A stretch of 64,000 nt of DNA from JL08 sp039969355 (GCA_039969355.1 JBDVOA010000043.1:1-64000); one strand, 5' to 3'. Positions 16,945 to 26,670 are shown, counted from the first letter of the stretch. The notes: a model not told the origin generated them from the sequence alone. Program-made: numbers and translations.

Positions 16945-19047
16945 CTATCGCGTGAACGCTTGGACGTTGCCCGCATCCACATTGATGATGTTGCCGGTGG
17001 ACTTGGCTGAGGTGTCGGCGGCAAAGAAATAGCAGGCCTCGGCTATGTCTTCGGGAAAGACCGACCGTTTGAGCATGGAGCGCTGGCGATACATTTCTTC
17101 CAGCCCGTCCTTGTCGGTGCCGTAGGTGCCTGCGCGTTGTTCCAGCCAATCGCCCTCCCAGATTTTGGATCCACGCAAAACCGCGTCCGGATTGACGACA
17201 TTGACGCGAATGCCAGCCTCTGCTCCCTCAAGTGCAAGGCAGCGTGCCAGATGGATTTCAGAGGCTTTCGCGGTGCAATAGGCGGCGGCGTTGGGTGAGG
17301 CAGCCAAACCGTTCTTGGAGGCCACGAAGACAACAGAACCGCCCATGTCCTGTACCCGCATCAGCTTGAAGGCTTCGCGACTGACGAGAAAATAGCCGGT
17401 GGACAGGATGTCCATGTTTTTGTTCCAAAGCGCGAGCGAGGTTTCTTCGATCGAAGCAGAGGATGCGATGCCTGCATTGGACACCAGAATGTCGACTCCG
17501 CCTAATTCGACCGAGGCATCGGCAAAGGCTGCCGCGACAGCTTCTTCACTGGTCACATTCATGAATACACTGCGCACCACGTCATTGCCGTAGCGGTTCG
17601 ACAGATTTTCCCGGGTTGATTTCAGCGCGTCTTTGTCGATGTCCGCAAGCACCACACAGGCTCCTTCGGCCAGATAGCGTTCTGCGGTAGCCGCGCCGAT
17701 ACCTCCTGCTCCGCCCGTGACAAGGGCCACGCGCCCTGCAAGCGACTTCGGTTTCGGCATGCGCTGCAATTTGGCTTCTTCCAGCAACCAATATTCGATA
17801 TCAAAGGCTTCTTGTTCGGGCAAACCCTGATACTCACTGACCGCAGAGGCACCGCGCATCACGTTGATGGCGTTAACGTAGAATTCACCTGAAATGCGTG
17901 CCGTCGCCTTGTCTTTGGCAAATGTAATCATGCCAACTCCGGGAATGAGATAGACAACCGCGTTTGGATCGCGCAGAGCGGGGCTGTCGTTATGTTTGCA
18001 GCGCTCATAATAGGCCGCATAGTCATTGCGGTAAGCCTCCACCTGATCGGGCAGGCCTGTGAGCACGTCGTCAATGTTCCCTTTTGCCGGGTCAAATTGG
18101 ACGACCAATGGGCGGATCTTCGTGCGCAGAAAATGGTCCGGGCAGGATGTACCCAAGGCAGCCAACGGTTCCATGTCTCTCGCGTTTACAAATTCCAAAA
18201 CAGTTTCACTGTCGTTGAAATGGCCGACCATGTGCTGGTTGCCAGACACGAAACCACGGATTGCCGGCATCAGCCGGGCGGCGACTCCGCGCCGTTGCTC
18301 GGAAGACAGGCTGTCGCGGATCGGACCGCCAAACGGAGCGACGCCATCGCTGCGTTCGGCCAGCCATTTTGTTGCGACGTTGATGACATCAATGGTCTGG
18401 TCATAGCATTCCCTGGCGGTGTCGCCCCAAGTGAACAACCCGTGGCTTTCCAAAACGACGCCATCGGCTCCTGGGTTCTCGAGACAGAATTTTTCCAGCC
18501 ATAAGCCTAGTTCATAACCCGGCTTCTTCCAGGGCAGCCAGCCGATCCGATTTCCGAAGATCTCTTGCGTCAACTGCTTAGAGTTTTTCGATGCCGCAAT
18601 TGCGATGATGGCGTCGGCGTGGACATGATCCACGTGTGTGCGCGGGACATAGGCGTGCAATGGGGTATCGATGGAGGCCGCGCGCGGATTAAGTTTGAAC
18701 GTGCAATGCGGCAGGTAGGCGACCATCTCATCTTCGAATTCGACGCCGCGATAAAGCGACTTAAGCGCTTGCAGCTTCTCCATATAGAGCGTTGCAAAGC
18801 CGTCCATTTTGATCGAGCCAATATCGCCGCCCGATCCTTTGACCCAGAGCACTTCGATCTTATTACCTGTCAAAGGGTCGGTTTCCATCACCTTCGCCGA
18901 AGTGTTTCCTCCGCCGTAATTGGTCACCCGCTTGTCGGAACCCAGGATATTTGAGCGATATAACAGCAGCTCCGATTCGCACATTCCTCGTACAGCCGTG
19001 TCGTCCCAGCGGCTATCAAGGAGTTGAGTTTCCAATGATTTCAACAT
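16945..19047 (-). CDS. rhaD: Bifunctional rhamnulose-1-phosphate aldolase / lactaldehyde dehydrogenase-type SDR
   Basis: A 700-aa fusion. The N-terminal ~420 residues are a class II aldolase domain with THVDHVHADAIIAIA (zinc His residues) and VVLESHGLFTWGD. The C-terminal ~265 residues are a short-chain dehydrogenase with VALVTGGAGGIGAATAERYL (NAD binding) and the YCTAK active-site pattern. The aldolase splits L-rhamnulose-1-phosphate into DHAP and L-lactaldehyde; the SDR domain probably oxidises the latter. ATG 19047 follows CGGGAGGAAAC. It is the first gene of the minus-strand rhaD-rhaA operon, divergent from rhaR. Confidence 0.9.
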   Translation of the reverse strand: MLKSLETQLLDSRWDDTAVRGMCESELLLYRSNILGSDKRVTNYGGGNTSAKVMETDPLTGNKIEVLWVKGSGGDIGSIKMDGFATLYMEKLQALKSLYRGVEFEDEMVAYLPHCTFKLNPRAASIDTPLHAYVPRTHVDHVHADAIIAIAASKNSKQLTQEIFGNRIGWLPWKKPGYELGLWLEKFCLENPGADGVVLESHGLFTWGDTARECYDQTIDVINVATKWLAERSDGVAPFGGPIRDSLSSEQRRGVAARLMPAIRGFVSGNQHMVGHFNDSETVLEFVNARDMEPLAALGTSCPDHFLRTKIRPLVVQFDPAKGNIDDVLTGLPDQVEAYRNDYAAYYERCKHNDSPALRDPNAVVYLIPGVGMITFAKDKATARISGEFYVNAINVMRGASAVSEYQGLPEQEAFDIEYWLLEEAKLQRMPKPKSLAGRVALVTGGAGGIGAATAERYLAEGACVVLADIDKDALKSTRENLSNRYGNDVVRSVFMNVTSEEAVAAAFADASVELGGVDILVSNAGIASSASIEETSLALWNKNMDILSTGYFLVSREAFKLMRVQDMGGSVVFVASKNGLAASPNAAAYCTAKASEIHLARCLALEGAEAGIRVNVVNPDAVLRGSKIWEGDWLEQRAGTYGTDKDGLEEMYRQRSMLKRSVFPEDIAEACYFFAADTSAKSTGNIINVDAGNVQAFTR

Positions 19048-19118
19048 GTTTCCTCCCGGTCGGCGCAGCGCGCCCGTCAATTGCTTTCGGAGCAACGCTG
19101 AGCGCAGAGCGGCGATTT

Positions 19119-19190
19119 GTCAATCATAATCGATCAAAAACAAGCATTATTTGCTGAAGTTTGATTGATGATGATCATTTTTGATTGACA
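19119..19190. promoter_or_regulatory. Candidate RhaR operator region between rhaD and rhaR
   Basis: TTTGATTGA occurs twice as a direct repeat (starting near 19160 and 19180, 20 bp apart, with ATGATCAT between). An inverted TCAATCA with CGATCAAAAA lies at 19120-19139. DeoR-family repressors typically bind such repeated short elements. The block is AT-rich against its surroundings and lies between the two divergent rha operons. Confidence 0.55.
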
Positions 19191-19234
19191 GCTGCGCCGA
19201 ATCTGGACACCTTCCATTACCAAGGGAGGACAAA

Positions 19235-20035
19235 ATGCACGAAAAAGAGCGCCAAAGACTTATTCTGTCAGCTGTTGAAGAGCGGCCAGTGGCCACAGTG
19301 GCAGAGCTCTGCAGTCTGACCGGTGCTTCGGAAGCAACCATTCGCCGCGACATCGCCACACTCGATCAGCTAGAGCAATTGCGCCGCGTGCGAGGCGGGG
19401 CAGAGGCGCTGAGCCCGCCTCAGTTCGTGGGACTTGCAGGTCGTCCGTTTTCGGTCAATGAAACCATGCGGATCGAGGAAAAGCAGTCCATCGCTGCAGC
19501 CGCTGTCGATTTGTGTGAGGATGGCGATGCAATCATCATCAATGGTGGCACGACGACATTTCAAATGGTCCACCCACTGGCCAGCCGTCGCATGCAGGTG
19601 TTCACCAATTCATTCCCGATCGCCGAACATCTTCTCAAGCATTCCAAGAACACCATCATGCTGTCGGGCGGCACCATATACCGCGAACAGAATATTATCC
19701 TGTCACCCTTCGAAAACGACGTGACCCGCAACTTCTGCGCCCGACGCATGTTCATGGGGGCACAGGGTCTGGGGCCGTTGGGTCTGATGGAGGCTGATCC
19801 TTTGCTGATCCAGGCGGAACAAAAACTCATCGGTCAAGCGGATGAACTCGTCGTCCTGGTCGACAACACGAAATTCGAACAACGCTCGAGCCTCGTTCTG
19901 TGCCCGTTGCGCCGCATCAACACAGTCATCACCGATGACCAGATTTCAGACAAAGCGGCCTCAATGCTTGAGGCCGCCGAAGTGACCCTGATCGTCACCC
20001 AAACGGGGGGCTCTCAGAAAGCAGCCGCCTCGTAG
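19235..20035 (+). CDS. rhaR: DeoR-family regulator of rhamnose genes
   Basis: A 266-aa DeoR protein. The N-terminal HTH covers residues 1-60 (ATVAELCSLTGASEATIRRD, LRRVRGGAEAL). A C-terminal DeoRC sugar-phosphate-binding domain contains DAIIINGGTTTFQM and VVLVDNTKFEQRS. ATG 19235 follows AGGGAGGACAAA. In Rhizobium leguminosarum the equivalent first gene of the transport operon is a DeoR-type repressor. Here it precedes rhaS by 38 bp and is divergent from rhaD. Confidence 0.88.
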   Translation: MHEKERQRLILSAVEERPVATVAELCSLTGASEATIRRDIATLDQLEQLRRVRGGAEALSPPQFVGLAGRPFSVNETMRIEEKQSIAAAAVDLCEDGDAIIINGGTTTFQMVHPLASRRMQVFTNSFPIAEHLLKHSKNTIMLSGGTIYREQNIILSPFENDVTRNFCARRMFMGAQGLGPLGLMEADPLLIQAEQKLIGQADELVVLVDNTKFEQRSSLVLCPLRRINTVITDDQISDKAASMLEAAEVTLIVTQTGGSQKAAAS

Positions 20036-20073
20036 GGGGCTGTCAAAGCGAACGTATTTTAGGGAGGAAACCA

Positions 20074-21075
20074 ATGAAACGTCGCACTTTTACCAAACTC
20101 ACCGCGGGCCTCAGCCTTGCAGCAAGCCTGTTCGGCACATCCGCACTGGCGCAGGACAATATGCGTATCGCGCTGGTGGTCAAAGCACTCGGCATCGGCT
20201 TTTTTGAGGCAGCCGCGGAAGGCGCTGAAGAGGCAGCAGCCGAATTGGGCGGTGTCGAAATCATCTATACCGGCCCGACCGACACGACCGCCGAAGGCCA
20301 GATTGAGGTCATCAATTCGCTGATCGCACAAGGCGTCGATGCGATAGCCGTTTCGGCGAATGACACCGACGCGCTTGTTCCAACGCTCAAAAAGGCGATG
20401 CAGCGGGGGATCACTGTGATCTCGTGGGACTCAGGTGTGGCCGAAGACGGTCGCCAGATGCACCTGAACCCATCCTCTAACGCCCTGATCGGCAATATGA
20501 TTATCAAGCTCGCAGCTGATCATCTGCCCGATGGCGGTGATGTTGCTGTATTGTCGGCCACCACGACTTCGACGAACCAGAACATCTGGATCGAAGAGAT
20601 GAACAAAGTGATGGGCAATTACCCCGGCATCAACGTGGTCGCGACCGTTTATGGCGACGACCTCGCCGACAAATCTTATCGGGAAGCCACCGGCCTGATG
20701 CAATCCAACCCTGATCTTGATGCAATCATTGCGCCGACATCGGTTGGTATCGTGGCTGCGGCCCAAGCCGTCGTCGACGCCGGCAAGGTTGGTAAGGTCA
20801 ATGTGACCGGCCTTGGTCTTCCGTCCGAAATGGCCGGTGCCATCGAAAGCGGCGCGTCGCAGTCCTTTGCGATCTGGAACCCCATTGATCTGGGTTACTC
20901 GGCAACCATGATTGCCCATGCATTGGCCTCTGGTGCCGCAACGGCCGAGCCGGGTGCCGAGATCTCGATTGGCCGTGTCGGCACCATCACACTAGATGAC
21001 ACAACCTCTGCCGCAATGGCAGACCCGTTTGTCTACGATGCCTCCAACATCGAACAATTCAAATCGATCTTCTAA
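20074..21075 (+). CDS. rhaS: Rhamnose ABC transporter, periplasmic binding protein
   Basis: A 333-aa sugar-binding protein of the periplasmic-binding type I class. It has a signal peptide (MKRRTFTKLTAGLSLAASLF, cleavage near ALA-QD) and two Rossmann-like lobes. Typical sugar-binding segments include DAIAVSANDTDAL, ITVISWDSGVAEDGRQ and VNVTGLGLPSEM. It captures rhamnose for the RhaT/P/Q transporter. GGGAGGAAACC precedes the start. A strong hairpin follows, the usual device for raising binding-protein mRNA above the rest of the operon. Confidence 0.9.
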   Translation: MKRRTFTKLTAGLSLAASLFGTSALAQDNMRIALVVKALGIGFFEAAAEGAEEAAAELGGVEIIYTGPTDTTAEGQIEVINSLIAQGVDAIAVSANDTDALVPTLKKAMQRGITVISWDSGVAEDGRQMHLNPSSNALIGNMIIKLAADHLPDGGDVAVLSATTTSTNQNIWIEEMNKVMGNYPGINVVATVYGDDLADKSYREATGLMQSNPDLDAIIAPTSVGIVAAAQAVVDAGKVGKVNVTGLGLPSEMAGAIESGASQSFAIWNPIDLGYSATMIAHALASGAATAEPGAEISIGRVGTITLDDTTSAAMADPFVYDASNIEQFKSIF

Positions 21076-21091
21076 GCGATCCAAACTGTTT

Positions 21092-21120
21092 TCCGGCGCG
21101 GCCTGTAGAGCCGCGCCGGA
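21092..21120 (+). terminator. Intraoperonic hairpin after rhaS
   Basis: TCCGGCGCGGC pairs with GCCGCGCCGGA (11 bp, perfect, 7-base loop) with no T tract. It lies 16 bp after the rhaS stop and 32 bp before rhaT, and is likely a mRNA-stabilising or attenuating stem rather than a full terminator. Confidence 0.7.
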
Positions 21121-21151
21121 TGACCCTGTTCCAGAATAATCGAGGCCGTCG

Positions 21152-22684
21152 ATGCTGCAACAATCGGACAATATCCTGCCGTCTGACGGCCTGACCGACG
21201 AACCCGCGGTCTTGGCGCTCGACGGTGTCACAAAGACCTTCCCAGGCGTCAAAGCCCTTTCCGAGGTCTCCCTCAGTCTGGTTCCGGGAAAGGTCACGGC
21301 GCTGGTCGGGGAAAATGGTGCCGGCAAATCTACGGTCGTCAAGATACTGACCGGCATCTACCAGCCCGACGGCGGCAAGATACTCGTGAATGGGCAACCG
21401 ACCAGCTTTCCCGTTCCGCAGGCGGCAGCCAATAATGGCGTCACCGCAATCCACCAGGAAACAGTCCTGTTCGACGAACTGTCAGTCGCCGAGAACATCT
21501 TTCTTGGGCATGCGCCGCGCGGTGCCTTGGGGTTGATTGACCTGAAGGTGATGGCCGAAAGGTCGCGCGAAATTCTTGAAGGGATCGGCGCAAGCATTGA
21601 CCCCGATCACAAACTCAAAGACCTCGGCATCGCCAACAAGCACCTCGTGGCCATCGCGCGGGCCCTGTCGATTGACGCACGCGTCGTCATCATGGACGAA
21701 CCAACCGCCGCTCTTTCGCACAAGGAAATTGAAGAGCTCTACGAACTGGTCGAAAACCTGAAGGCACAGGGCAAAGCGATCCTTTTCATCAGCCACAAGT
21801 TCGACGAAATCTTTCGCATTGCGGACAATTACACCGTCTTTCGCGACGGACAGTTGATTGGCGACGGTGCGATTGTCGACGTCACCGAAGCGGATCTTGT
21901 GAAAATGATGGTGGGCCGCGATGTCAGCCAGATTTTCCCCCCGCGCACGTCTGATCCGGGCGATGTCGTTCTGAAAGTACAGGGCTATGCCCATCCGACT
22001 GAATTCGAAGATATCGGGTTCACCCTACGAAAGGGCGAGCTTCTTGGCTTCTATGGTCTCGTTGGCGCAGGTCGGTCCGAGTTCATGCAATCTCTGTTTG
22101 GGATTACCCGATCCTCTGCCGGTACGGTCGAGATTGATGGCGCGCCCGTGCACATCAAATCCCCGGCTGACGCCGTCGAAAATGGTATCGTCTATGTGCC
22201 CGAAGACCGTGGCAAGCAGGGGGCCATCCTTGATTTGCCAATCTTTCAGAACATAACGCTGCCCTCGCTTGGGCGTATTTCCGGCAAGGGGTTTCTGAAA
22301 CTCGCCGAGGAATTCAAACTGGCCCGCGAATACACGGAACGGCTCGACCTGCGGGCGGCATCACTGGATACCCATGTTGGCAACCTGTCCGGAGGCAACC
22401 AGCAGAAGGTCGTCATCGCCAAATGGCTGGCAACCCAGCCCAAGGTCATCATTCTCGATGAGCCCACCAAAGGCGTCGACATCGGATCCAAGGCCGCCGT
22501 TCATGAATTCATGGCAGAATTGGCCGCACAAGGTCTCGCGATCATCATGGTGAGTTCCGAGATTCCCGAAGTGCTGGGCATGTCCGACCGCGTCATCGTG
22601 ATGCGCGAGGGACGCATGGTCGCCGAATTGGCAGAAGGCGACCTGCAACCTGAAACACTTGTCCGCCACGCTGCCGGTATCTGA
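21152..22684 (+). CDS. rhaT: Rhamnose ABC transporter, ATP-binding protein
   Basis: A 510-aa duplicated sugar-type ATPase. The first cassette has Walker A GENGAGKSTV and Walker B VVIMDEPTAAL. The second is degenerate at Walker A (GLVGAGRSEFMQS, as usual for the family) but has LSGGNQQKVVIAKWL and VIILDEPTKGVD. It energises rhamnose uptake through the two permeases. It lies in the rhaSTPQ order known from R. leguminosarum. The symbol follows that usage, not the unrelated E. coli RhaT symporter. Confidence 0.9.
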   Translation: MLQQSDNILPSDGLTDEPAVLALDGVTKTFPGVKALSEVSLSLVPGKVTALVGENGAGKSTVVKILTGIYQPDGGKILVNGQPTSFPVPQAAANNGVTAIHQETVLFDELSVAENIFLGHAPRGALGLIDLKVMAERSREILEGIGASIDPDHKLKDLGIANKHLVAIARALSIDARVVIMDEPTAALSHKEIEELYELVENLKAQGKAILFISHKFDEIFRIADNYTVFRDGQLIGDGAIVDVTEADLVKMMVGRDVSQIFPPRTSDPGDVVLKVQGYAHPTEFEDIGFTLRKGELLGFYGLVGAGRSEFMQSLFGITRSSAGTVEIDGAPVHIKSPADAVENGIVYVPEDRGKQGAILDLPIFQNITLPSLGRISGKGFLKLAEEFKLAREYTERLDLRAASLDTHVGNLSGGNQQKVVIAKWLATQPKVIILDEPTKGVDIGSKAAVHEFMAELAAQGLAIIMVSSEIPEVLGMSDRVIVMREGRMVAELAEGDLQPETLVRHAAGI

Positions 22685-22696
22685 GGGGAACACGTC

Positions 22697-23680
22697 ATGC
22701 TGAAACGACTCATCACGTCGCGCGAGGCCCTTCTAGTCGGAGCGATTGTCCTGTTGCTGGCCCTGATCTCCTCGCGGTTCCCGGGTTTCATCACGCCGAC
22801 AAACCTCGCCAACGTTTTCAACGACACATCGCCGTTGATCCTTTTGGCGATTGGTCAGATGATCGTCATCCTGACCAAGTGCATCGACCTGAGCGTTGCG
22901 GCAAATCTGGCACTCACGGGCATGGTGGTTTCGATGGTCAATGTCGCGGCACCCGGCCTGCCGATTGTCGTGATCCTGATCATTGCCGTCGGTCTGGGCA
23001 CGCTTCTGGGCATGTTCAACGGCATCCTTGTATGGAAACTCGCCATTCCCCCGATCGTTGTGACGCTTGGCACAATGACCATATTCCGCGGCATCATTTT
23101 TGTGATTTCCGACGGGAAATGGGTCAACAGCCACGAGATGAGCCCGGCCTTCAAGGCCTTCCCGCGAACCGAACTCCTTGGTCTGCCGATCCTCGGCTGG
23201 ATTGCTATCGTTGCTGTTATTGTGTTCTCGATCGTCATGACCCGCACGACACTGGGTCGGGCATTCTATGCCGCCGGAGGCAACCCCCATGCGGCGACCT
23301 ATGCCGGCATCAACGTGGGCAAGACCCAATTCTGGGCCTTCACGATCTCGGGCGCATTGGCGGGGCTGACGGGCTATCTCTGGGTCTCGCGTTTTGCTGT
23401 ATCCTACGTCGATATCGCCGGCGGGTTCGAGCTCGACGTGGTCGCGGCTTGTGTGATCGGTGGCGTGTCGATCATGGGTGGCATCGGCACGGTCGCAGGG
23501 GCTTTGCTGGGGGCTCTGTTCCTCGGCATCATCAAGAATGCCCTACCCGTTGTCGACATATCCCCTTTCTGGCAATTGGCGATCTCGGGCGGTGCGATCA
23601 TTATCGCCGTCGCCCTCAATGCACAGGCCAATCGCGAAAAGGGACGCATTATCCTCAAACGCGCGGAGCAGGCAAAATGA
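22697..23680 (+). CDS. rhaP: Rhamnose ABC transporter, permease 1
   Basis: A 327-aa inner-membrane permease of the ribose/rhamnose (AraH/RbsC) type with 8-10 predicted helices. The family segments are NLTGMVVSMVNVA-like text after CIDLSVAANLALTGM and VVAACVIGGVSIMGGIGTVAG near the C-terminus. The stop overlaps the rhaQ start by 4 bp (ATGA), implying translational coupling. Confidence 0.88.
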   Translation: MLKRLITSREALLVGAIVLLLALISSRFPGFITPTNLANVFNDTSPLILLAIGQMIVILTKCIDLSVAANLALTGMVVSMVNVAAPGLPIVVILIIAVGLGTLLGMFNGILVWKLAIPPIVVTLGTMTIFRGIIFVISDGKWVNSHEMSPAFKAFPRTELLGLPILGWIAIVAVIVFSIVMTRTTLGRAFYAAGGNPHAATYAGINVGKTQFWAFTISGALAGLTGYLWVSRFAVSYVDIAGGFELDVVAACVIGGVSIMGGIGTVAGALLGALFLGIIKNALPVVDISPFWQLAISGGAIIIAVALNAQANREKGRIILKRAEQAK

Positions 23681-24663
23681 GCACCACCGACCGTCTTGTC
23701 CCCGACCGCCTGCAGTCGCCACTCGAACAGCGGCTAAAAAGCTGGGAAACCCTGCTTCTGCTTGTGGCGATCGGAATCTTTATCGCCAACAGCTTTGCGT
23801 CGCCTTACTTCCTCAACGCCTGGAACCTGAGCGATGCGACTTTCAATTTCACCGAAAAGGCGATGATTGCCTTCGCGATGGCACTGCTCATCATTTCAGG
23901 CGAGATTGATCTGTCGGTGGCCTCCATCATTGCGCTGGCCTCCACCGCGATGGGGGCGGCAGTTCAAATGGGCGTCGGCACAGCCGGCCTTGTCATGATC
24001 GGCCTCGGTGTTGGCTTGCTGTGCGGGGCCTTCAATGGCGTGCTTGTGACGCGCCTGGGGCTGCCCTCAATCGTTGTCACCATCGGCACCATGAGTCTTT
24101 TCCGCGGTATCAGTTTCATCGTGTTGGGCGACCAGGCGTTCCGCGGTTATCCAGCGAGCTTTTCATGGTTCGGACAGGGCTATGTCTGGTGGGTGATTTC
24201 TTTCGAATTTGTGCTCTTTGCGATCATCGCGGTGATCTATGCCGTCCTGCTCCACAAAACCAATTTCGGTCGTGCGGTCTATGCGATTGGGAACAACGCC
24301 ACCGGGGCGATGTTTTCCGGCATTCGGGTGCAGCGGGTGAAATTCATCCTGTTTCTACTGACAGGTCTGATGTCTGGGGTCGCGGCAATCTGTCTGACGG
24401 CACGGCTTGGCTCGACCCGTCCCTCTATCGCGACGGGGTGGGAGCTTGAAATCGTCACGATGGTCGTACTCGGGGGCGTCAGCATTCTGGGCGGGTCGGG
24501 CACGATTGTCGGGGTCGTGATTGCGGCATTCGTCATGGGGTTGGTGACGTTCGGGTTGGGCCTTCTGAACGTGCCGGGCATCGTGATGTCCATCGTCATC
24601 GGCGCCCTTCTGATCGGTGTCATCGCCCTCCCGCGATTGTGGTCAATGTGGCGGGCGCGCTGA
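23677..24663 (+). CDS. rhaQ: Rhamnose ABC transporter, permease 2
   Basis: A 328-aa permease paralogous to RhaP, with ISGEIDLSVASIIALASTAM and VTMVVLGGVSILGGSGTIVG. I placed the start at ATG 23677, overlapping the rhaP stop; longer readings of the frame only shadow rhaP. The stop codon overlaps the rhaU start (TGATG). RhaP and RhaQ probably form the heterodimeric channel. Confidence 0.88.
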   Translation: MSTTDRLVPDRLQSPLEQRLKSWETLLLLVAIGIFIANSFASPYFLNAWNLSDATFNFTEKAMIAFAMALLIISGEIDLSVASIIALASTAMGAAVQMGVGTAGLVMIGLGVGLLCGAFNGVLVTRLGLPSIVVTIGTMSLFRGISFIVLGDQAFRGYPASFSWFGQGYVWWVISFEFVLFAIIAVIYAVLLHKTNFGRAVYAIGNNATGAMFSGIRVQRVKFILFLLTGLMSGVAAICLTARLGSTRPSIATGWELEIVTMVVLGGVSILGGSGTIVGVVIAAFVMGLVTFGLGLLNVPGIVMSIVIGALLIGVIALPRLWSMWRAR

Positions 24664-24977
24664 TGGAGAAATATGCCTTCAAGATGCAGCTGAACCCCGG
24701 TTGTCGCGCAGAATACATCAAACGCCACGATGAGATTTGGCCAGAGATTTCCAGGTTACTGAAAGCGGCGAGCGTCAGCGATTATTCGATCCATCTGGAC
24801 GCTGAGACAAACATTCTGTTTGGCGTCCTGCGGCGCGATGACGGGCACAGCATGGACGATCTTCCCACCCATCCCATTATGCAAAAGTGGTGGGCCCATA
24901 TGGCCGACATCATGGAAACACATCCAGACAACGAACCGGTCGCCACCCCGCTTGAAACTGTCTTTCACATGCCATGA
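24663..24977 (+). CDS. rhaU: L-rhamnose mutarotase
   Basis: A 104-aa protein of the RhaM/RhaU family that interconverts alpha and beta anomers of L-rhamnose. Characteristic segments are EYIKRHDEIWPEI, SDYSIHLDAETNILFG and MQKWWAHMADIME. It starts at ATG 24663, within the rhaQ stop, and its own stop overlaps rhaK by 4 bp. It acts in the cytosol right after uptake. Confidence 0.9.
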   Translation: MEKYAFKMQLNPGCRAEYIKRHDEIWPEISRLLKAASVSDYSIHLDAETNILFGVLRRDDGHSMDDLPTHPIMQKWWAHMADIMETHPDNEPVATPLETVFHMP

Positions 24978-26359
24978 CTCAGCACGTTGCCGTCATCGAC
25001 ATCGGAAAAACCAACGCAAAACTCGTGCTGGTCGACAGGGAAAGCCTGACCGAGATCGCGGTGATTACCCGTCCCAACACGGTCCTGCCTGGCCCGCCCT
25101 GGCCGCATTTCGACGTGGACGGGCATTGGGCATTTCTGTTGGATGGCTTGCGCGACTTTCATGCGACGCATGGCATTAACGCAATATCGGTCACGACCCA
25201 CGGTGCCTGTGCAGCCCTTCTTGATGCCGGGGGCAACCTCGCGGCACCGATCCTTGACTATGAATTTGCCGGACCGGATGACCTGACCCACGACTACAAT
25301 GCCATCCGGCCACCTTTCGCGGAAACCGGATCACCGAGATTGGCAGGGGGGCTGAACATCGGCGCGCAATTGTTCTGGCAGTTCCAGCGCGATCCGGAGT
25401 TGAAGATCAGAACGCATCAGATCGTCACCTATCCGCAATACTGGGGCGCGAAGCTGACCGGTGTTACGGCCATGGATGTCACGTCGCTTGGTTGTCACAC
25501 CGACCTCTGGAACCCGCATGAGGGTGAGTTCTCATCACTCGTCGCATCGCTCGAAATCTCTGACAAACTTGCCCCGGTTCGCAAACCTTCGGACGTCTTG
25601 GGGACAATTCTGCCGCATATCGCGGAGCAGGCAGGCCTGCCGCTCGATACCCCGGTTCATTGCGGCATTCACGATTCTAATGCCTCTCTTCTTCCCTATG
25701 TCCTTGAGCAAACGCCCCCCTTCAGCGTTATTTCAACCGGGACTTGGGTGATTGCGATGTCAATGAACGGCAAGCCCGTTCAGCTTGATCCCGATCTCGA
25801 CTCCTTAATCAACGTGACGGCCCTCGGTCATCCGGCCCCGTCGGCGCGGTTCATGGGGGGGAGGGAACATGACGTTGCAACCGGTGGCTCCTACCCGGAG
25901 CCAACCCCGCAGGACCTGAACCACGTTTTAACAAATCAGATCATGCTGATGCCGGCTGTGGCCCCTGAAACCGGACCCTTCAAGGGACGTCTATCCAGTT
26001 GGGTTGGTAACGAGCCCAAGGTTGGGACAGGTCAGCGTGGCGCCGCGGTTGCGCTCTATCTGGCGTTGGTCACTGCCGAGTGCTTGTCCAACATCGGCCA
26101 TGCCGGGTCGATCATTGTCGAAGGTCCGTTCGCAGGCAATCTGCTCTACCTTGAAATGTTGGCCGCGGCGGCCGATTCTGACGTCTACGGCGCAACTGGT
26201 ACCACAGGAACCAGCGCGGGTGCTGCGATGCTCGTCAGTGGAACGGCAATGACTTCGATCATCCAGAAGAAACCAGTACCCATCCACGCAGAAAAGTTGA
26301 CGTCTCTAGTGCAATACTGGTCTCGCTGGCGGCAAATCATGCAGAGTCATTCAACATAA
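24974..26359 (+). CDS. rhaK: FGGY-family rhamnose/rhamnulose kinase
   Basis: A 461-aa sugar kinase. It has the phosphate-1 motif VAVIDIGKTNAKLVLVD, phosphate-2 motif VISTGTWVIAM and adenosine motif VEGPFAGNLLYLEMLAA. It phosphorylates the sugar before aldolase cleavage; in R. leguminosarum the equivalent RhaK is also required for transport activity. It is the last gene of the operon and no clear terminator follows. Confidence 0.88.
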   Translation: MTQHVAVIDIGKTNAKLVLVDRESLTEIAVITRPNTVLPGPPWPHFDVDGHWAFLLDGLRDFHATHGINAISVTTHGACAALLDAGGNLAAPILDYEFAGPDDLTHDYNAIRPPFAETGSPRLAGGLNIGAQLFWQFQRDPELKIRTHQIVTYPQYWGAKLTGVTAMDVTSLGCHTDLWNPHEGEFSSLVASLEISDKLAPVRKPSDVLGTILPHIAEQAGLPLDTPVHCGIHDSNASLLPYVLEQTPPFSVISTGTWVIAMSMNGKPVQLDPDLDSLINVTALGHPAPSARFMGGREHDVATGGSYPEPTPQDLNHVLTNQIMLMPAVAPETGPFKGRLSSWVGNEPKVGTGQRGAAVALYLALVTAECLSNIGHAGSIIVEGPFAGNLLYLEMLAAAADSDVYGATGTTGTSAGAAMLVSGTAMTSIIQKKPVPIHAEKLTSLVQYWSRWRQIMQSHST

Positions 26360-26670
26360 CGATCTGAAGAGACATCGAATTGTCGGAATGGGTTTGCTGC
26401 GGCTACGGGGCGCTCCACGGCCCCGAACATCATGAGATAAAGCTGCTTCTGTCCGGCACATGATATTGCCACAACAAATGCTACCAAACCAATGGCGGCT
26501 TATGCGTGGAATAACAGTCTTAAATTCACTGTGCAGCATCAGTAACTTTGGGCTCGGAGCCGCCTTGCGGCGGTGCGGAGATTATCCTGTTTCGAGGTTG
26601 CCTGAATGTCGGCTTGCGATGTCCACGCGCGATAGTCTCGCACTTGCAGAGAACTTCCGCTTTCCGCCCT

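Noticed and set aside
22879..23676. Extended rhaQ start
   Set aside because: The upstream part is an Arg/His-rich shadow of rhaP; ATG 23677 overlaps the rhaP stop in the usual manner.
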